From the NCBI GenBank assembly GCA_015233465.1, contig JADFXP010000016.1, positions 1 through 64,000 of the forward strand: a DNA stretch of 64,000 bases, written 5' to 3'. This DNA comes from Candidatus Magnetominusculus dajiuhuensis (GTDB lineage: Bacteria; Nitrospirota; Thermodesulfovibrionia; Thermodesulfovibrionales; Magnetobacteriaceae). The translations under genes were made by a program, and so were the position numbers. Below are positions 51,361 through 59,627 of the stretch, piece after piece. The notes under the pieces were generated by a model. It did not search any database. It was given only the letters and a program-made list of their open reading frames with translations, and had not been told where the DNA came from. Each line of letters begins with the position of its first letter. The first letter of the stretch is position 1.

Positions 51361-52704
51361 ATGACCACAAACCACAAAATAATAATCGGCGACTCACGTA
51401 ATCTCTCTGAAATCCCTGATAATTCCATCCATCTAATCGTAACATCTCCTCCATATTGGCAGTTAAAAGACTATGGAGATGACAATCAGATTGGATATAA
51501 CGATACCTATCAAGACTACATCAATAACCTCAATCTTGTATGGTGCGAGTCTTATCGAGTGCTGCATGATGGATGTAGACTCTGTATAAATATCGGTGAT
51601 CAATTTGCCCGATCTTTATATTACGGCAGATATAAGGTGATTCCAATTAGAACTGAGATAATCAAATTTTGTGAAACCATTGGTCTTGACTATATGGGGG
51701 CTATCATCTGGCAGAAGGCTACAACCTGTAACACAACTGGCGGGGCTGCTATAATGGGTTCTTATCCTTATCCAAGAAATGGTCTTATAAAGCTGGATTA
51801 TGAATTTATCTTGATATTCAAAAAACCCGGCGAGCAGCCTATGGTAGATAAAAAGGTCAAAGAAGAATCAATTATGACCAAAGAGGAATGGAACCAATAT
51901 TTCCATGGACATTGGAATTTTGTCGGTGCTAAACAGACTAAACACCTTGCAATGTTTCCTGAGGAATTACCCAAAAGATTGATAAAGATGTTTACATTTA
52001 AGGGCGAGACGGTATTAGATCCATTTTTGGGAAGCGGGACAACTATGCTTGCGGCTAGAAATCTTGATAGAAATTCCGTAGGATATGAGGTAAATCAGGA
52101 ATTTCTGCCAATTATAAAGACAAAATTAAATATAGGTTCACTTATTGATGAAGATTATGAGATAATTTATCAAAGAGATGAGACAGATTTTAAGGAAAGG
52201 ATTAATAATCTGCCTTATATCTTTAGTGATCCAGTTAAGATTAATGTTAATGTTGACCCAAAGAAGATGGGGCTGCGTTCAAGGATAGATAAAGATTCAA
52301 CTCAGGATGAGACATACCATTCAATAAAACGAATAATCTCGCCAGAATTGATAGAATTAAAGGATGGAATTACTGTAAGATTAATTGGAATTAAGGCAAT
52401 TGCAGATAAAGATAATGAGGCAGTTGATTTTTTATTAAATAAAACAAAGGGTCAGCAGATTTTTTTAAAGTTTGATGAGATTAAATACGATAGTAATAAT
52501 AATCTTTTATGTTACATGTATTTAAAGAATAAGACATTCATAAATGCTCATCTAATTAAGAAAGAATTAGTTGAAGTAGATATTTCATATAATTATAGAT
52601 ATAAGAAAAAGTTCATACTTTTAATGGGTTCAAAGGGACAAGTCCCTTTGCGGGATTTTAAGGGCAGAGCACTTAAAGGGTTACTTAAGATGGAGAATAA
52701 ATGA
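51361..52704 (+). CDS. DNA methyltransferase (N4/N6) with SNase-like C-terminal domain
   Basis: A 447-residue protein. Motif IV TSPPYWQLKDYGDD at residue ~30 and motif I DPFLGSGTTMLAA at ~222 define a beta-class amino-methyltransferase. Residues about 325-420 resemble the staphylococcal nuclease fold (DGITVRLIGIKAIADKDNEA, QQIFLKFDEIKYDSNNN, INAHLIKKELVEVDI). The RL of the first catalytic Arg and the Glu are present, but the second catalytic Arg (KYGR) is NNN, so nuclease activity is doubtful. The final ~29 residues are encoded mainly by the palindromic repeat. It begins 12 bases after the HNH gene and may form part of the defence set. Confidence 0.88.
   Translation: MTTNHKIIIGDSRNLSEIPDNSIHLIVTSPPYWQLKDYGDDNQIGYNDTYQDYINNLNLVWCESYRVLHDGCRLCINIGDQFARSLYYGRYKVIPIRTEIIKFCETIGLDYMGAIIWQKATTCNTTGGAAIMGSYPYPRNGLIKLDYEFILIFKKPGEQPMVDKKVKEESIMTKEEWNQYFHGHWNFVGAKQTKHLAMFPEELPKRLIKMFTFKGETVLDPFLGSGTTMLAARNLDRNSVGYEVNQEFLPIIKTKLNIGSLIDEDYEIIYQRDETDFKERINNLPYIFSDPVKINVNVDPKKMGLRSRIDKDSTQDETYHSIKRIISPELIELKDGITVRLIGIKAIADKDNEAVDFLLNKTKGQQIFLKFDEIKYDSNNNLLCYMYLKNKTFINAHLIKKELVEVDISYNYRYKKKFILLMGSKGQVPLRDFKGRALKGLLKMENK
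52618..52682 (+). repeat. Dispersed palindromic repeat, copy 4, inside coding sequence
   Basis: CTTTTAATGGGTTCAAAGGG followed by ACAAGTCCCTTTGCGGGATT and TTAAGGGCAGAGCACTTAAA. It contains the perfect palindrome CAAAGGGAC-AA-GTCCCTTTG (52631-52650). It is the reverse complement of the intergenic copy at 49344-49409 with few changes, and is read through in frame as the C-terminal tail of the DNA methyltransferase. Confidence 0.88.
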
Positions 52705-54200
52705 AGATACTTCTTATACAGTGTGATTCAGTACTTGGCAAGGTAGTGGTAGCGACAACGGGCAAGGGCAGTATGCCGCCGCTTGGGTTGATGTACATAT
52801 CTGGTTATATCAAAAAGCATGGTTTTACGGATGTAACGGTTCTTGATCTTATAATGGAGCCTGATAGGATTGGGGCTTTGAATCAGTTTATCTCTAAATA
52901 TGATAAAGATGAGGATTTACTGATTGGATTTTATATGAACACAAGGACGCGTTTTGCGGTGAGAGATGCAATTAAGATAGTTAAACCGCAACTTCCAAAG
53001 GCAATCATTTGTGCTGGAGGCCCGCATCCTACTCTTGATAGAGAAGATACGCTTAAAAATTGTGAGGGTCTTGATTTTATTGTTATTGGAGAAGGCGAGA
53101 AGACATTTTTGGAAGTGGTTAAGGCGCTTTCTAATAATTTCAGCGTATCGGCTGTGAGGGATATTATCGGCACATCAGTAAGATTAGATGGGCAGATAAT
53201 CCATAATGAAAAAAGACCAAGGATCAAAGACCTAAATGATATTCCATTTCCAGACAGGGATGTTGTGGATATTACAAAATATAGATTTACCTTTACACTT
53301 AAAGATAAAGAACTGCAAAAGACATTCAGACCAACAACGATAATCGCAAGCAGGGGATGTCCGTATCAATGTGTATTTTGCTCTGTAGCTGATCAATGGG
53401 GGCGGTTGAATACGTTTTCAGGGACAGACAGGGTGATTAGTGAGATAAAGATGCTCAAGGAAAAATACAATTTTAATGCCCTGTATTTTTGTGATGATAC
53501 ATTTACGCTTAATAGAAAACGCACTGTTGAGCTTTGTACAAAGATGATAGAGGCAGACCTTAATTTGATTTGGTTTTGCGAGCTAAGGGCAAATACTGTA
53601 GATGAGGAACTATTGACTCTGATGTATAAGGCAGGACTTAGATCAGCAGCTATGGCAGTTGAAAGCGCAAGCCCAAGGATTCTAAAAGATGTTATCAAAA
53701 AAGGCATAACGCTTGATCAAGCCCAGGATGCTGTTAAGATTCTTAAGAGACTTGGCGTTGCGATAAAGGTCTTTTTCACATATTCATATCCAACTGAAAC
53801 AAAGGAAGACGTTAAGATGACATTAGATTTCATTAGAAATTTAGAGCCAGACCTTCCTTCTATTGCAAGATTATTGGTATATCCGGGAACGCCTTTACAT
53901 AAATATGCAGCAGAGAATAACCTGCTTCCAAAGGGATTTAGCTGGTTTAAGTATTATTCATTTTATGACTCGCTTTCTAATCCTACGTTTGCTCCCGTAT
54001 TTGTAGATAAATTAACAACAGAAGATTTTATATGGATACGAAATGAGCTTGCAGAAATCTCAGGAAGCCCAACCCTTGCAGATAGAAGCATATTTGAACT
54101 TGTAAGGAATTTTATTAAATCTTTAAGAAAGGTAAAGTCTAAAGAAGATTTTGCTTTGTTGAGGGCACGATTTGTTGTCAGATTAAAGCAGTTTTTTTAG
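52701..54200 (+). CDS. B12-binding radical SAM enzyme (4)
   Basis: A 499-residue protein starting in an ATGA overlap with the methyltransferase. Cobalamin-binding-like N-domain (MPPLGLMYISGYIKKHGFTD, CAGGPHPTLDREDTLKN, FIVIGEGEKTFLEVV) and radical SAM core with Cys220, Cys224, Cys227 (SRGCPYQCVFC), CDDTFTLNRKR, MAVESASPRILKDVIKKG, TYSYPTETKEDVKMTL. This is the BchE/HpnP-like class; substrate unknown. Confidence 0.9.
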   Translation: MKILLIQCDSVLGKVVVATTGKGSMPPLGLMYISGYIKKHGFTDVTVLDLIMEPDRIGALNQFISKYDKDEDLLIGFYMNTRTRFAVRDAIKIVKPQLPKAIICAGGPHPTLDREDTLKNCEGLDFIVIGEGEKTFLEVVKALSNNFSVSAVRDIIGTSVRLDGQIIHNEKRPRIKDLNDIPFPDRDVVDITKYRFTFTLKDKELQKTFRPTTIIASRGCPYQCVFCSVADQWGRLNTFSGTDRVISEIKMLKEKYNFNALYFCDDTFTLNRKRTVELCTKMIEADLNLIWFCELRANTVDEELLTLMYKAGLRSAAMAVESASPRILKDVIKKGITLDQAQDAVKILKRLGVAIKVFFTYSYPTETKEDVKMTLDFIRNLEPDLPSIARLLVYPGTPLHKYAAENNLLPKGFSWFKYYSFYDSLSNPTFAPVFVDKLTTEDFIWIRNELAEISGSPTLADRSIFELVRNFIKSLRKVKSKEDFALLRARFVVRLKQFF

Positions 54201-54213
54201 ACTATCAGTATTA

Positions 54214-54222
54214 TGGTATAAT
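54214..54222 (+). promoter_or_regulatory. Extended -10 element
   Basis: TGGTATAAT (TG-n-TATAAT), 33 bases before the methyltransferase ATG at 54255. No good -35 is present, which extended -10 promoters can tolerate. A possible internal promoter for the distal glycan genes. Confidence 0.4.
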
Positions 54223-54254
54223 TAATAAATGAATAAATCATTGGAGAATGTTTG

Positions 54255-55301
54255 ATGGATACATGGCTTTCTGAGCATATAAATAATTTAGCTGCAGGTT
54301 CAGTAGTTATATTAATTTGTAATGAAATTGAGGCGCAAGATATTACAAATGAGGGTTTAACGATATTCTTTATTGATAATGATCTAAAAAAAGGCAGATA
54401 TAATGATAATCATTATGAAGAGATTTTAATAGAGAATGGGGATATTCCAAGGTCTATTTTTAATTGGATAAATATAAAGATATTTGGCAAGATAATAGAA
54501 AAAAGACCTGGGTTTCATTTTCAAATAGATTTATTATATATAGAAGATAAAATGAAACATGATATTTATGGATATTTGAAGCAATATGTTCATCCAAATG
54601 GTTATATTTGCTCTAAAAAAAGACAAAATCTAAAAGGTGATGCACATAAAAAACAAGATACATGGTTTGAGATATATAATCACACTCCGATATACGATAT
54701 TCCTTTTGCAAGACTTGGCATACAGGAAAAAAAATGGATACATCAACAGGTTGCAGCCCTTGCGCCGGGATCTGTATATGTAGAGATTGGTTCGTATAAA
54801 GGGGGAAGTTCAGTTATAGCGGCTTGTTCAAATCCTGATGTTCACATTGTATGCGTAGACACATGGCTTGGAGATGAAAAAGAAGGTGTGCATACCTCTA
54901 AATCTCACTTTAATCGTCATACCCAATATTATAAAAATGTTATTTCAGTTCAGATAGATATTAACCATCTTGAGCGAGGTCCAGAACTTATAAGTAAGGC
55001 GCTTGGGATTGATTTAAAGGAAAAAGGGATAGATTTATTATTTATTGATGCAGATCATAGTTATAAATCATGTTTAAATGATTTAATTATATATGAAAAA
55101 TATATAAAAAAGGGTATATGTTTTCATCATGATGCGTATTTTGGAGGGGTAAAGAGGGCAATAAACGCATATTTTGGTTATCCACATGAAAAATTGATAG
55201 CCAAAACACGAATAGGGCGTTGGTTTATTACAAATAGAGGTTATTATGTATATGGAGGACCTGAAGATAGTTCAATATGGGCAATAAAGATATCAAGATA
55301 A
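54255..55301 (+). CDS. Class I SAM methyltransferase (Methyltransf_24-like)
   Basis: A 348-residue protein from ATG 54255 (GGAG upstream; a TTG lies 3 bases before). The methyltransferase domain is C-terminal (about 165-300): VYVEIGSYKGGSSVIAACSN, VHIVCVDTWLGDEKEGVHTS, IDLLFIDADHSYKSCLNDLI, GICFHHDAYFGGVKRAI. The Asp-His pair in DADHSYK is typical of metal-dependent sugar O-methyltransferases in antibiotic and surface glycan pathways. The N-terminal 150 residues are unique. Confidence 0.85.
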   Translation: MDTWLSEHINNLAAGSVVILICNEIEAQDITNEGLTIFFIDNDLKKGRYNDNHYEEILIENGDIPRSIFNWINIKIFGKIIEKRPGFHFQIDLLYIEDKMKHDIYGYLKQYVHPNGYICSKKRQNLKGDAHKKQDTWFEIYNHTPIYDIPFARLGIQEKKWIHQQVAALAPGSVYVEIGSYKGGSSVIAACSNPDVHIVCVDTWLGDEKEGVHTSKSHFNRHTQYYKNVISVQIDINHLERGPELISKALGIDLKEKGIDLLFIDADHSYKSCLNDLIIYEKYIKKGICFHHDAYFGGVKRAINAYFGYPHEKLIAKTRIGRWFITNRGYYVYGGPEDSSIWAIKISR

Positions 55302-55338
55302 TCCATCAGGGATGTCAAATTGAGATAATGGAGGCATT

Positions 55339-56568
55339 ATGAGTTCAAAGGTAGGCGCTTTAATAATTGGTTCTAAGGGTGCTGTTGCCACCACTTTAAT
55401 AGCAGCAGGATGTGCAATTAGGAAGGGAGTTAAGATGAATTTTAGGCTGCCGTCAGAGGCAGAACCTCTTTATGCGCAATTAGGTTTGATGAATATAGCA
55501 GACATAATATATGGCGGCTGGGATATTGCGCCTGAGTCTTATTCTCAATCATGTCATACTCATGGTGTAGTGCCTCCTCATATAATGCCAATAATTACAG
55601 AAGAGCTTGATAAGACAGATGTATATCCAGCAGTATTAGTTGAACATGATGAGATAATAGAAAAACTCTTATCAGAAAACATAGCAGAACCAAGGATGCG
55701 CGATATTAATTACACAACTACGATATTTACAAAGCGTCCGCTACTTGAGTTAATAAAGAGCGTGGAATATGATATTGATGCCTTTAGAAAGAAACATAAT
55801 TTGACAAAGGTGATAATAATAAATCTTGCCTCAACAGAAAAATCCTTTAAGATAACAGATGTTCATAATTCGCTTTCAGCATTTGAAGAGGCGCTAAAAA
55901 ACAATTCTCCAGAAATAACCACTGGCATGATTTATACCTATGCTGGGATAAAAAATGGATGTCATGTCATTAATTTTACTCCTTCGATATCAATAGAACT
56001 GCCTGCGATACAAGAATTTGCCAAAAAGAATAAGGTAATGATTGCTGGAAAGGACGGCAAGACTGGGCAGACGCTGTATAAGACTGCCATAGCTCCAATG
56101 CTTAAACACAGGGGATTGAAATTAACAGGGTGGTACAGCACAAATATCTTGGGTAATCGTGATGGACAGGTCTTACATGATCCAGAGCATAGGGCGACAA
56201 AGATTGGGAGTAAGAGTGCGGTATTGAGTCAGATATTGGGATACAGTGATTTTGATCATCAGGTGCATATACATTATTATAAGCCAAGGGGGGACGCAAA
56301 AGAGGCATGGGATAATATAGATTTTAATGGATGGTTTGATGTCCCAATGCAGATGAAGATAGATTGGCTTGGGGATGATTCGATACTAGCTGCGCCTTTG
56401 GTAACTGATTTAATAAGATGGATAGTATTTTTCTCAGATAAGGGAGAATGTGGATTGACTCCGCAGCTTGCGTCATATTTCAAGCAGCCTTTAGGTAGCG
56501 ATGTCTATGATTTCTTTGCACAAATAGCCCTGTTGAAAACTCATGTGTTATCTAAATACATTAAATAA
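55339..56568 (+). CDS. Inositol-1-phosphate synthase-like
   Basis: A 409-residue protein. NAD-binding start VGALIIGSKGAVATTLIAAG; then INLASTEKSF; PEITTGMIYTYAGIKNG; MIAGKDGKTGQTLYKTAIAP; GWYSTNILGNRDGQVLHDPE; KIGSKSAVLSQILGYSD; DSILAAPLVTDLIRWIVFFS. These match prokaryotic myo-inositol-1-phosphate synthases, which convert glucose-6-phosphate to inositol-1-phosphate. GGAGG precedes the ATG. Neighbouring DegT aminotransferase and a downstream inositol-phosphatase-like gene suggest a cyclitol built for the surface polymer. Confidence 0.9.
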   Translation: MSSKVGALIIGSKGAVATTLIAAGCAIRKGVKMNFRLPSEAEPLYAQLGLMNIADIIYGGWDIAPESYSQSCHTHGVVPPHIMPIITEELDKTDVYPAVLVEHDEIIEKLLSENIAEPRMRDINYTTTIFTKRPLLELIKSVEYDIDAFRKKHNLTKVIIINLASTEKSFKITDVHNSLSAFEEALKNNSPEITTGMIYTYAGIKNGCHVINFTPSISIELPAIQEFAKKNKVMIAGKDGKTGQTLYKTAIAPMLKHRGLKLTGWYSTNILGNRDGQVLHDPEHRATKIGSKSAVLSQILGYSDFDHQVHIHYYKPRGDAKEAWDNIDFNGWFDVPMQMKIDWLGDDSILAAPLVTDLIRWIVFFSDKGECGLTPQLASYFKQPLGSDVYDFFAQIALLKTHVLSKYIK

Positions 56569-56592
56569 AGGGGTTAAGGGGTCTAAGACCTC
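56569..56592 (+). repeat. Palindromic repeat before DegT gene
   Basis: AAGGGGTTAAGGGGTCTAAG followed by ACCTC directly before ATG. GGTCT-A-AGACC (56580-56590) matches the GGGTCTnAGACCC core of the copies at 420 and 3846. The Shine-Dalgarno-like AAGGGG lies within it; folding of the stem would bring it to a normal distance from the start. Confidence 0.6.
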
Positions 56593-57720
56593 ATGAAAAA
56601 TTTATTCGGCGGCTACCCGGGAGCTAGATATATAGGAACAGAGGAGCTTTCGGGGGTCACTGATATAGTTAACTCTCGTTCTCCGTACCGTTTTTATGGA
56701 CTTGATTTATTAAAACGGACTGAGGAGCTTGAGGCGTTATGTTCAAAGCGCTTTATGCGAGGATATGCGCTTGCGGTCTCATCTGGGACTGCTGCATTAC
56801 ATACCGCATTATATAGCGCAGGTGTTAGGTCTGGAGATGAGGTAATATTACCGGGATATGCGTGGAGCGCAGATTTGATGGCAATATTGGCGCTTTCTGC
56901 AGTTCCAGTGATAGCGCCGATTGATAAGACTCTTGGGCTTGACGCAGATGCACTTGTTGACTGTATTACTAAAAAGACAAAGGCAATAATTACGGTACAT
57001 ATGCGCGGTGTTCCTTGTGATATTATACAGATAATAAATATTGCAAAAAAGCATGGAGTAAAGGTCATAGAGGATGGGGCGCAGTGCATTGGAGGGCTGA
57101 TTAGCGGAGAGCCTGTTGGAGGGGTTGGGGATATATCAGTGCTGTCATTTCAGTTTAATAAACTAATAACATCAGGTGAAGGCGGGGTGGTGCTGACTAA
57201 TGATGCGGAGATCTATGAGAGGGCGCGGGCTTTTCATGATCTAGGTATGTTAAGGATGGCGGGCAATGCTGATCCTGAAGGATTAGAAGGGATTAAATCA
57301 CTTGGACTAAATTATAGATTGAGTGAGCTGCAATCGGCATTTTTGATTCCTCAGATAGATAAGATTGATATGGTGCTGGCAGGATTAAGGGGTAATTTTA
57401 GACTTGCGGTAGAAAGTCTTAGACCTATAATGGATGAATTTGGATTAAGTATTAGAGATATGATAAGGGACACATCCCCTAATCATGCCTTTTTAGGCCT
57501 AACTGCAGAAAGTAAGGGATCTTTTGATGCAGCTTGTATGAAGATGAAAGACTTAGGGCTGCCGATACAGAAGGCTGGAAGAATAGATGGGCATCATTTT
57601 AGGACTTGGGCTGCGTTTATGGATAGAGAAGGGTGGGAATATAGACTGCATAAGCCTGAGCAGAGTGAGGAGTTTTTGAATAGGATGATGTTTTTAGAGA
57701 TTAAGTCACGAATTGAATAA
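56593..57720 (+). CDS. DegT/DnrJ/EryC1 aminotransferase
   Basis: A 375-residue PLP enzyme. Asp161 (VIEDGAQCIGG) binds the pyridine nitrogen, and Lys190 (SFQFNKLITSGEGGVV) forms the Schiff base. VSSGTAALHTALYSAGVRSG and EVILPGYAWSADLMAILALS are the PLP-phosphate and substrate regions. This family aminates keto-sugars and keto-inositols. Right after inositol-phosphate synthase, a keto-inositol (scyllo-inosamine-type) substrate is plausible. Confidence 0.92.
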   Translation: MKNLFGGYPGARYIGTEELSGVTDIVNSRSPYRFYGLDLLKRTEELEALCSKRFMRGYALAVSSGTAALHTALYSAGVRSGDEVILPGYAWSADLMAILALSAVPVIAPIDKTLGLDADALVDCITKKTKAIITVHMRGVPCDIIQIINIAKKHGVKVIEDGAQCIGGLISGEPVGGVGDISVLSFQFNKLITSGEGGVVLTNDAEIYERARAFHDLGMLRMAGNADPEGLEGIKSLGLNYRLSELQSAFLIPQIDKIDMVLAGLRGNFRLAVESLRPIMDEFGLSIRDMIRDTSPNHAFLGLTAESKGSFDAACMKMKDLGLPIQKAGRIDGHHFRTWAAFMDREGWEYRLHKPEQSEEFLNRMMFLEIKSRIE

Positions 57721-57745
57721 TTAAAAATTTTGGGAGGAATGTTAT

Positions 57746-58861
57746 ATGAGTAAACAAAAAAGATTTAATGATAATACTGCTATATTAAGTAATAATTCTA
57801 TATATAAACACTTTATTCTTAATGATTATCTTCCACCTTGGTTACAAATTTTAGGTAGTTATGGAAAACGATTAAATTATTTTGATTGTTTTGCAGGCCC
57901 TGGAAAATATAAATGGAAAAATAAAATCGTTGATGGTTCTCCTTTAATTGCAATCAATAAATGTGTTGAAATCCTTAGTTTAGAAAGTAAAAAAAACCTT
58001 AAAGAGATAAACCTTTATTTTTTTGAAATAGATAAGAAAAATTTTGAGTCTCTCAAATCTGAAATTGATACACTTATTAGTAACGGATTGCCAAATGGTT
58101 TAAATATAGAAATCTTTAATAATGATGGAGAAACGATAATTGAAAATTTGATGGATAAAAAGATAAAACTTGCTCCGACATTATTTTTTATTGACCCTTA
58201 TGGACATCCTTATTCATTTGAGCTAATGAGAAAAATAATGAAATTAAATAAAGTGGAGATATTTCTAAATTTTATGTATTATCAAATTATAAGAGATATT
58301 CCAAATCCTGATACCGAAGAGAGATGTAAAAGACTTTTTTATCCAGATGACTATCATAATCTTGATTTAAAAGTGAATGATAAATTTGACGCAATAAAAT
58401 TTCTTGTTTATCAACATCAAAGGATAGATAGTAAATATTATGTTCCTTTTAATGTTAATTTTGGAACTGATGAGCCAATTAGTTCAAATAGATTAAAATA
58501 TCAATTAATCCATTATTCAAATCATTTTAAAGCCTTCAGTTTAATGTTAAATATAATGCAAAGACATAGTGAACATGAAAATTCTTTAATTGTAAGAGAT
58601 GGACAATTGCAATTACCTTTTGAAACAAAGGAGGAAAGTCTTAATAGTAAACTTCTTAAAAAATATAATTCAAACGAAAGTATTAAATTTGATGAAATTG
58701 TTGAAAATAATTGGAAATGGTATTTTAAAGAAACTGACTATAGAAATACATTAAAGGAAATGGAAAAAGAAAACCTAATACACGTAAAAAGAATAACAAG
58801 TAAAACAAGTAAAGGACTTAGCGGTGATGATATTATAAAATTTGGTGCAAATGATGCTTGA
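57746..58861 (+). CDS. tcmP: Three-Cys-motif partner protein TcmP
   Basis: A 371-residue protein recognisable as TcmP: YKHFILNDYLPPWLQILGSY, KRLNYFDCFAGPGKYK, DGSPLIAINKCVEI, ALFFIDPYGHP-type segment (LFFIDPYGHPYSFELMRKIM). The fold resembles a class I methyltransferase. It is defined by always being encoded next to a three-Cys-motif protein, as here (58851-59627, overlapping by 11 bases). Biological role unknown; such pairs are sporadically distributed and may be mobile or defensive. Base composition is even more AT-rich than its neighbours. Confidence 0.88.
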   Translation: MSKQKRFNDNTAILSNNSIYKHFILNDYLPPWLQILGSYGKRLNYFDCFAGPGKYKWKNKIVDGSPLIAINKCVEILSLESKKNLKEINLYFFEIDKKNFESLKSEIDTLISNGLPNGLNIEIFNNDGETIIENLMDKKIKLAPTLFFIDPYGHPYSFELMRKIMKLNKVEIFLNFMYYQIIRDIPNPDTEERCKRLFYPDDYHNLDLKVNDKFDAIKFLVYQHQRIDSKYYVPFNVNFGTDEPISSNRLKYQLIHYSNHFKAFSLMLNIMQRHSEHENSLIVRDGQLQLPFETKEESLNSKLLKKYNSNESIKFDEIVENNWKWYFKETDYRNTLKEMEKENLIHVKRITSKTSKGLSGDDIIKFGANDA

Positions 58862-59627
58862 TATTAAAACCATCAAAAGAAAATCCCTCTTATATAAAAC
58901 ACAAGTCGAATATGCTGATTATACGATTAATCATATTATAGGCTGTTCACATGGTTGTCTTTATCCATGTTACGCAATGCAAATGTCAAAAAGATTTGGC
59001 AGAATAGCTTCTTATGACGAATGGCTTAAACCAAGAATAATTCCAAATGCCCTAGAATTGCTTGATAAGGAAATCCCAAGATTAAAACACAAGATTAATA
59101 GCGTCCATCTATGTTTTATGAGCGATCCATTTATGATGGGACATCCTGAAGTTACAGATTTATCATTAGAAATCATAGATAAACTTCATAAAAATGCCAT
59201 AAAAACAACAACTTTAACTAAAGGTTTATATCCCTATAAATTATCACAAATAAAAAATACAATTAATGAATACGGTATAACATTGGTTTCCTTAGATGAA
59301 GAACACAGAAAAAACTTTGAACCAAATTCATCTAGTTATTTAGAAAGAATAAATAGTTTAAATGAACTCCATGATTTAGGATTTAAGACATGGGTAAGCA
59401 TGGAGCCATACCCAACTCCTAATATATTTACTCAAGACCTTCTATTAATCTTAGAGAAAATCTCATTTGTAGATAAAATAGTCTTTGGCAGATTAAATTA
59501 TAATAGTAAAATTTCAAAATATAAAGATAATCAAACTTTTTATAATAATTGCTGTGACCAACTAATTAGATTTTGTGAAGATAATGATATTGAATATTAT
59601 ATAAAAAAAGGTACTTATAGACCTTAA
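58851..59627 (+). CDS. Three-Cys-motif radical SAM-like partner of TcmP (5)
   Basis: 258 residues from ATG 58851 (or 58854). Cys32, Cys36, Cys40 in GCSHGCLYPCYAMQM give a CX3CX3C motif, as in spore photoproduct lyase-like and Gp37/Gp68-type proteins, rather than the standard CX3CX2C. Further conserved segments: VHLCFMSDPFMMGHPE, TTTLTKGLYPYKL, GITLVSLDEEHRKNFEP, MEPYPTPN, KIVFGRLNYN. It probably binds a 4Fe-4S cluster. Co-translated with TcmP. Confidence 0.85.
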   Translation: MMLDIKTIKRKSLLYKTQVEYADYTINHIIGCSHGCLYPCYAMQMSKRFGRIASYDEWLKPRIIPNALELLDKEIPRLKHKINSVHLCFMSDPFMMGHPEVTDLSLEIIDKLHKNAIKTTTLTKGLYPYKLSQIKNTINEYGITLVSLDEEHRKNFEPNSSSYLERINSLNELHDLGFKTWVSMEPYPTPNIFTQDLLLILEKISFVDKIVFGRLNYNSKISKYKDNQTFYNNCCDQLIRFCEDNDIEYYIKKGTYRP

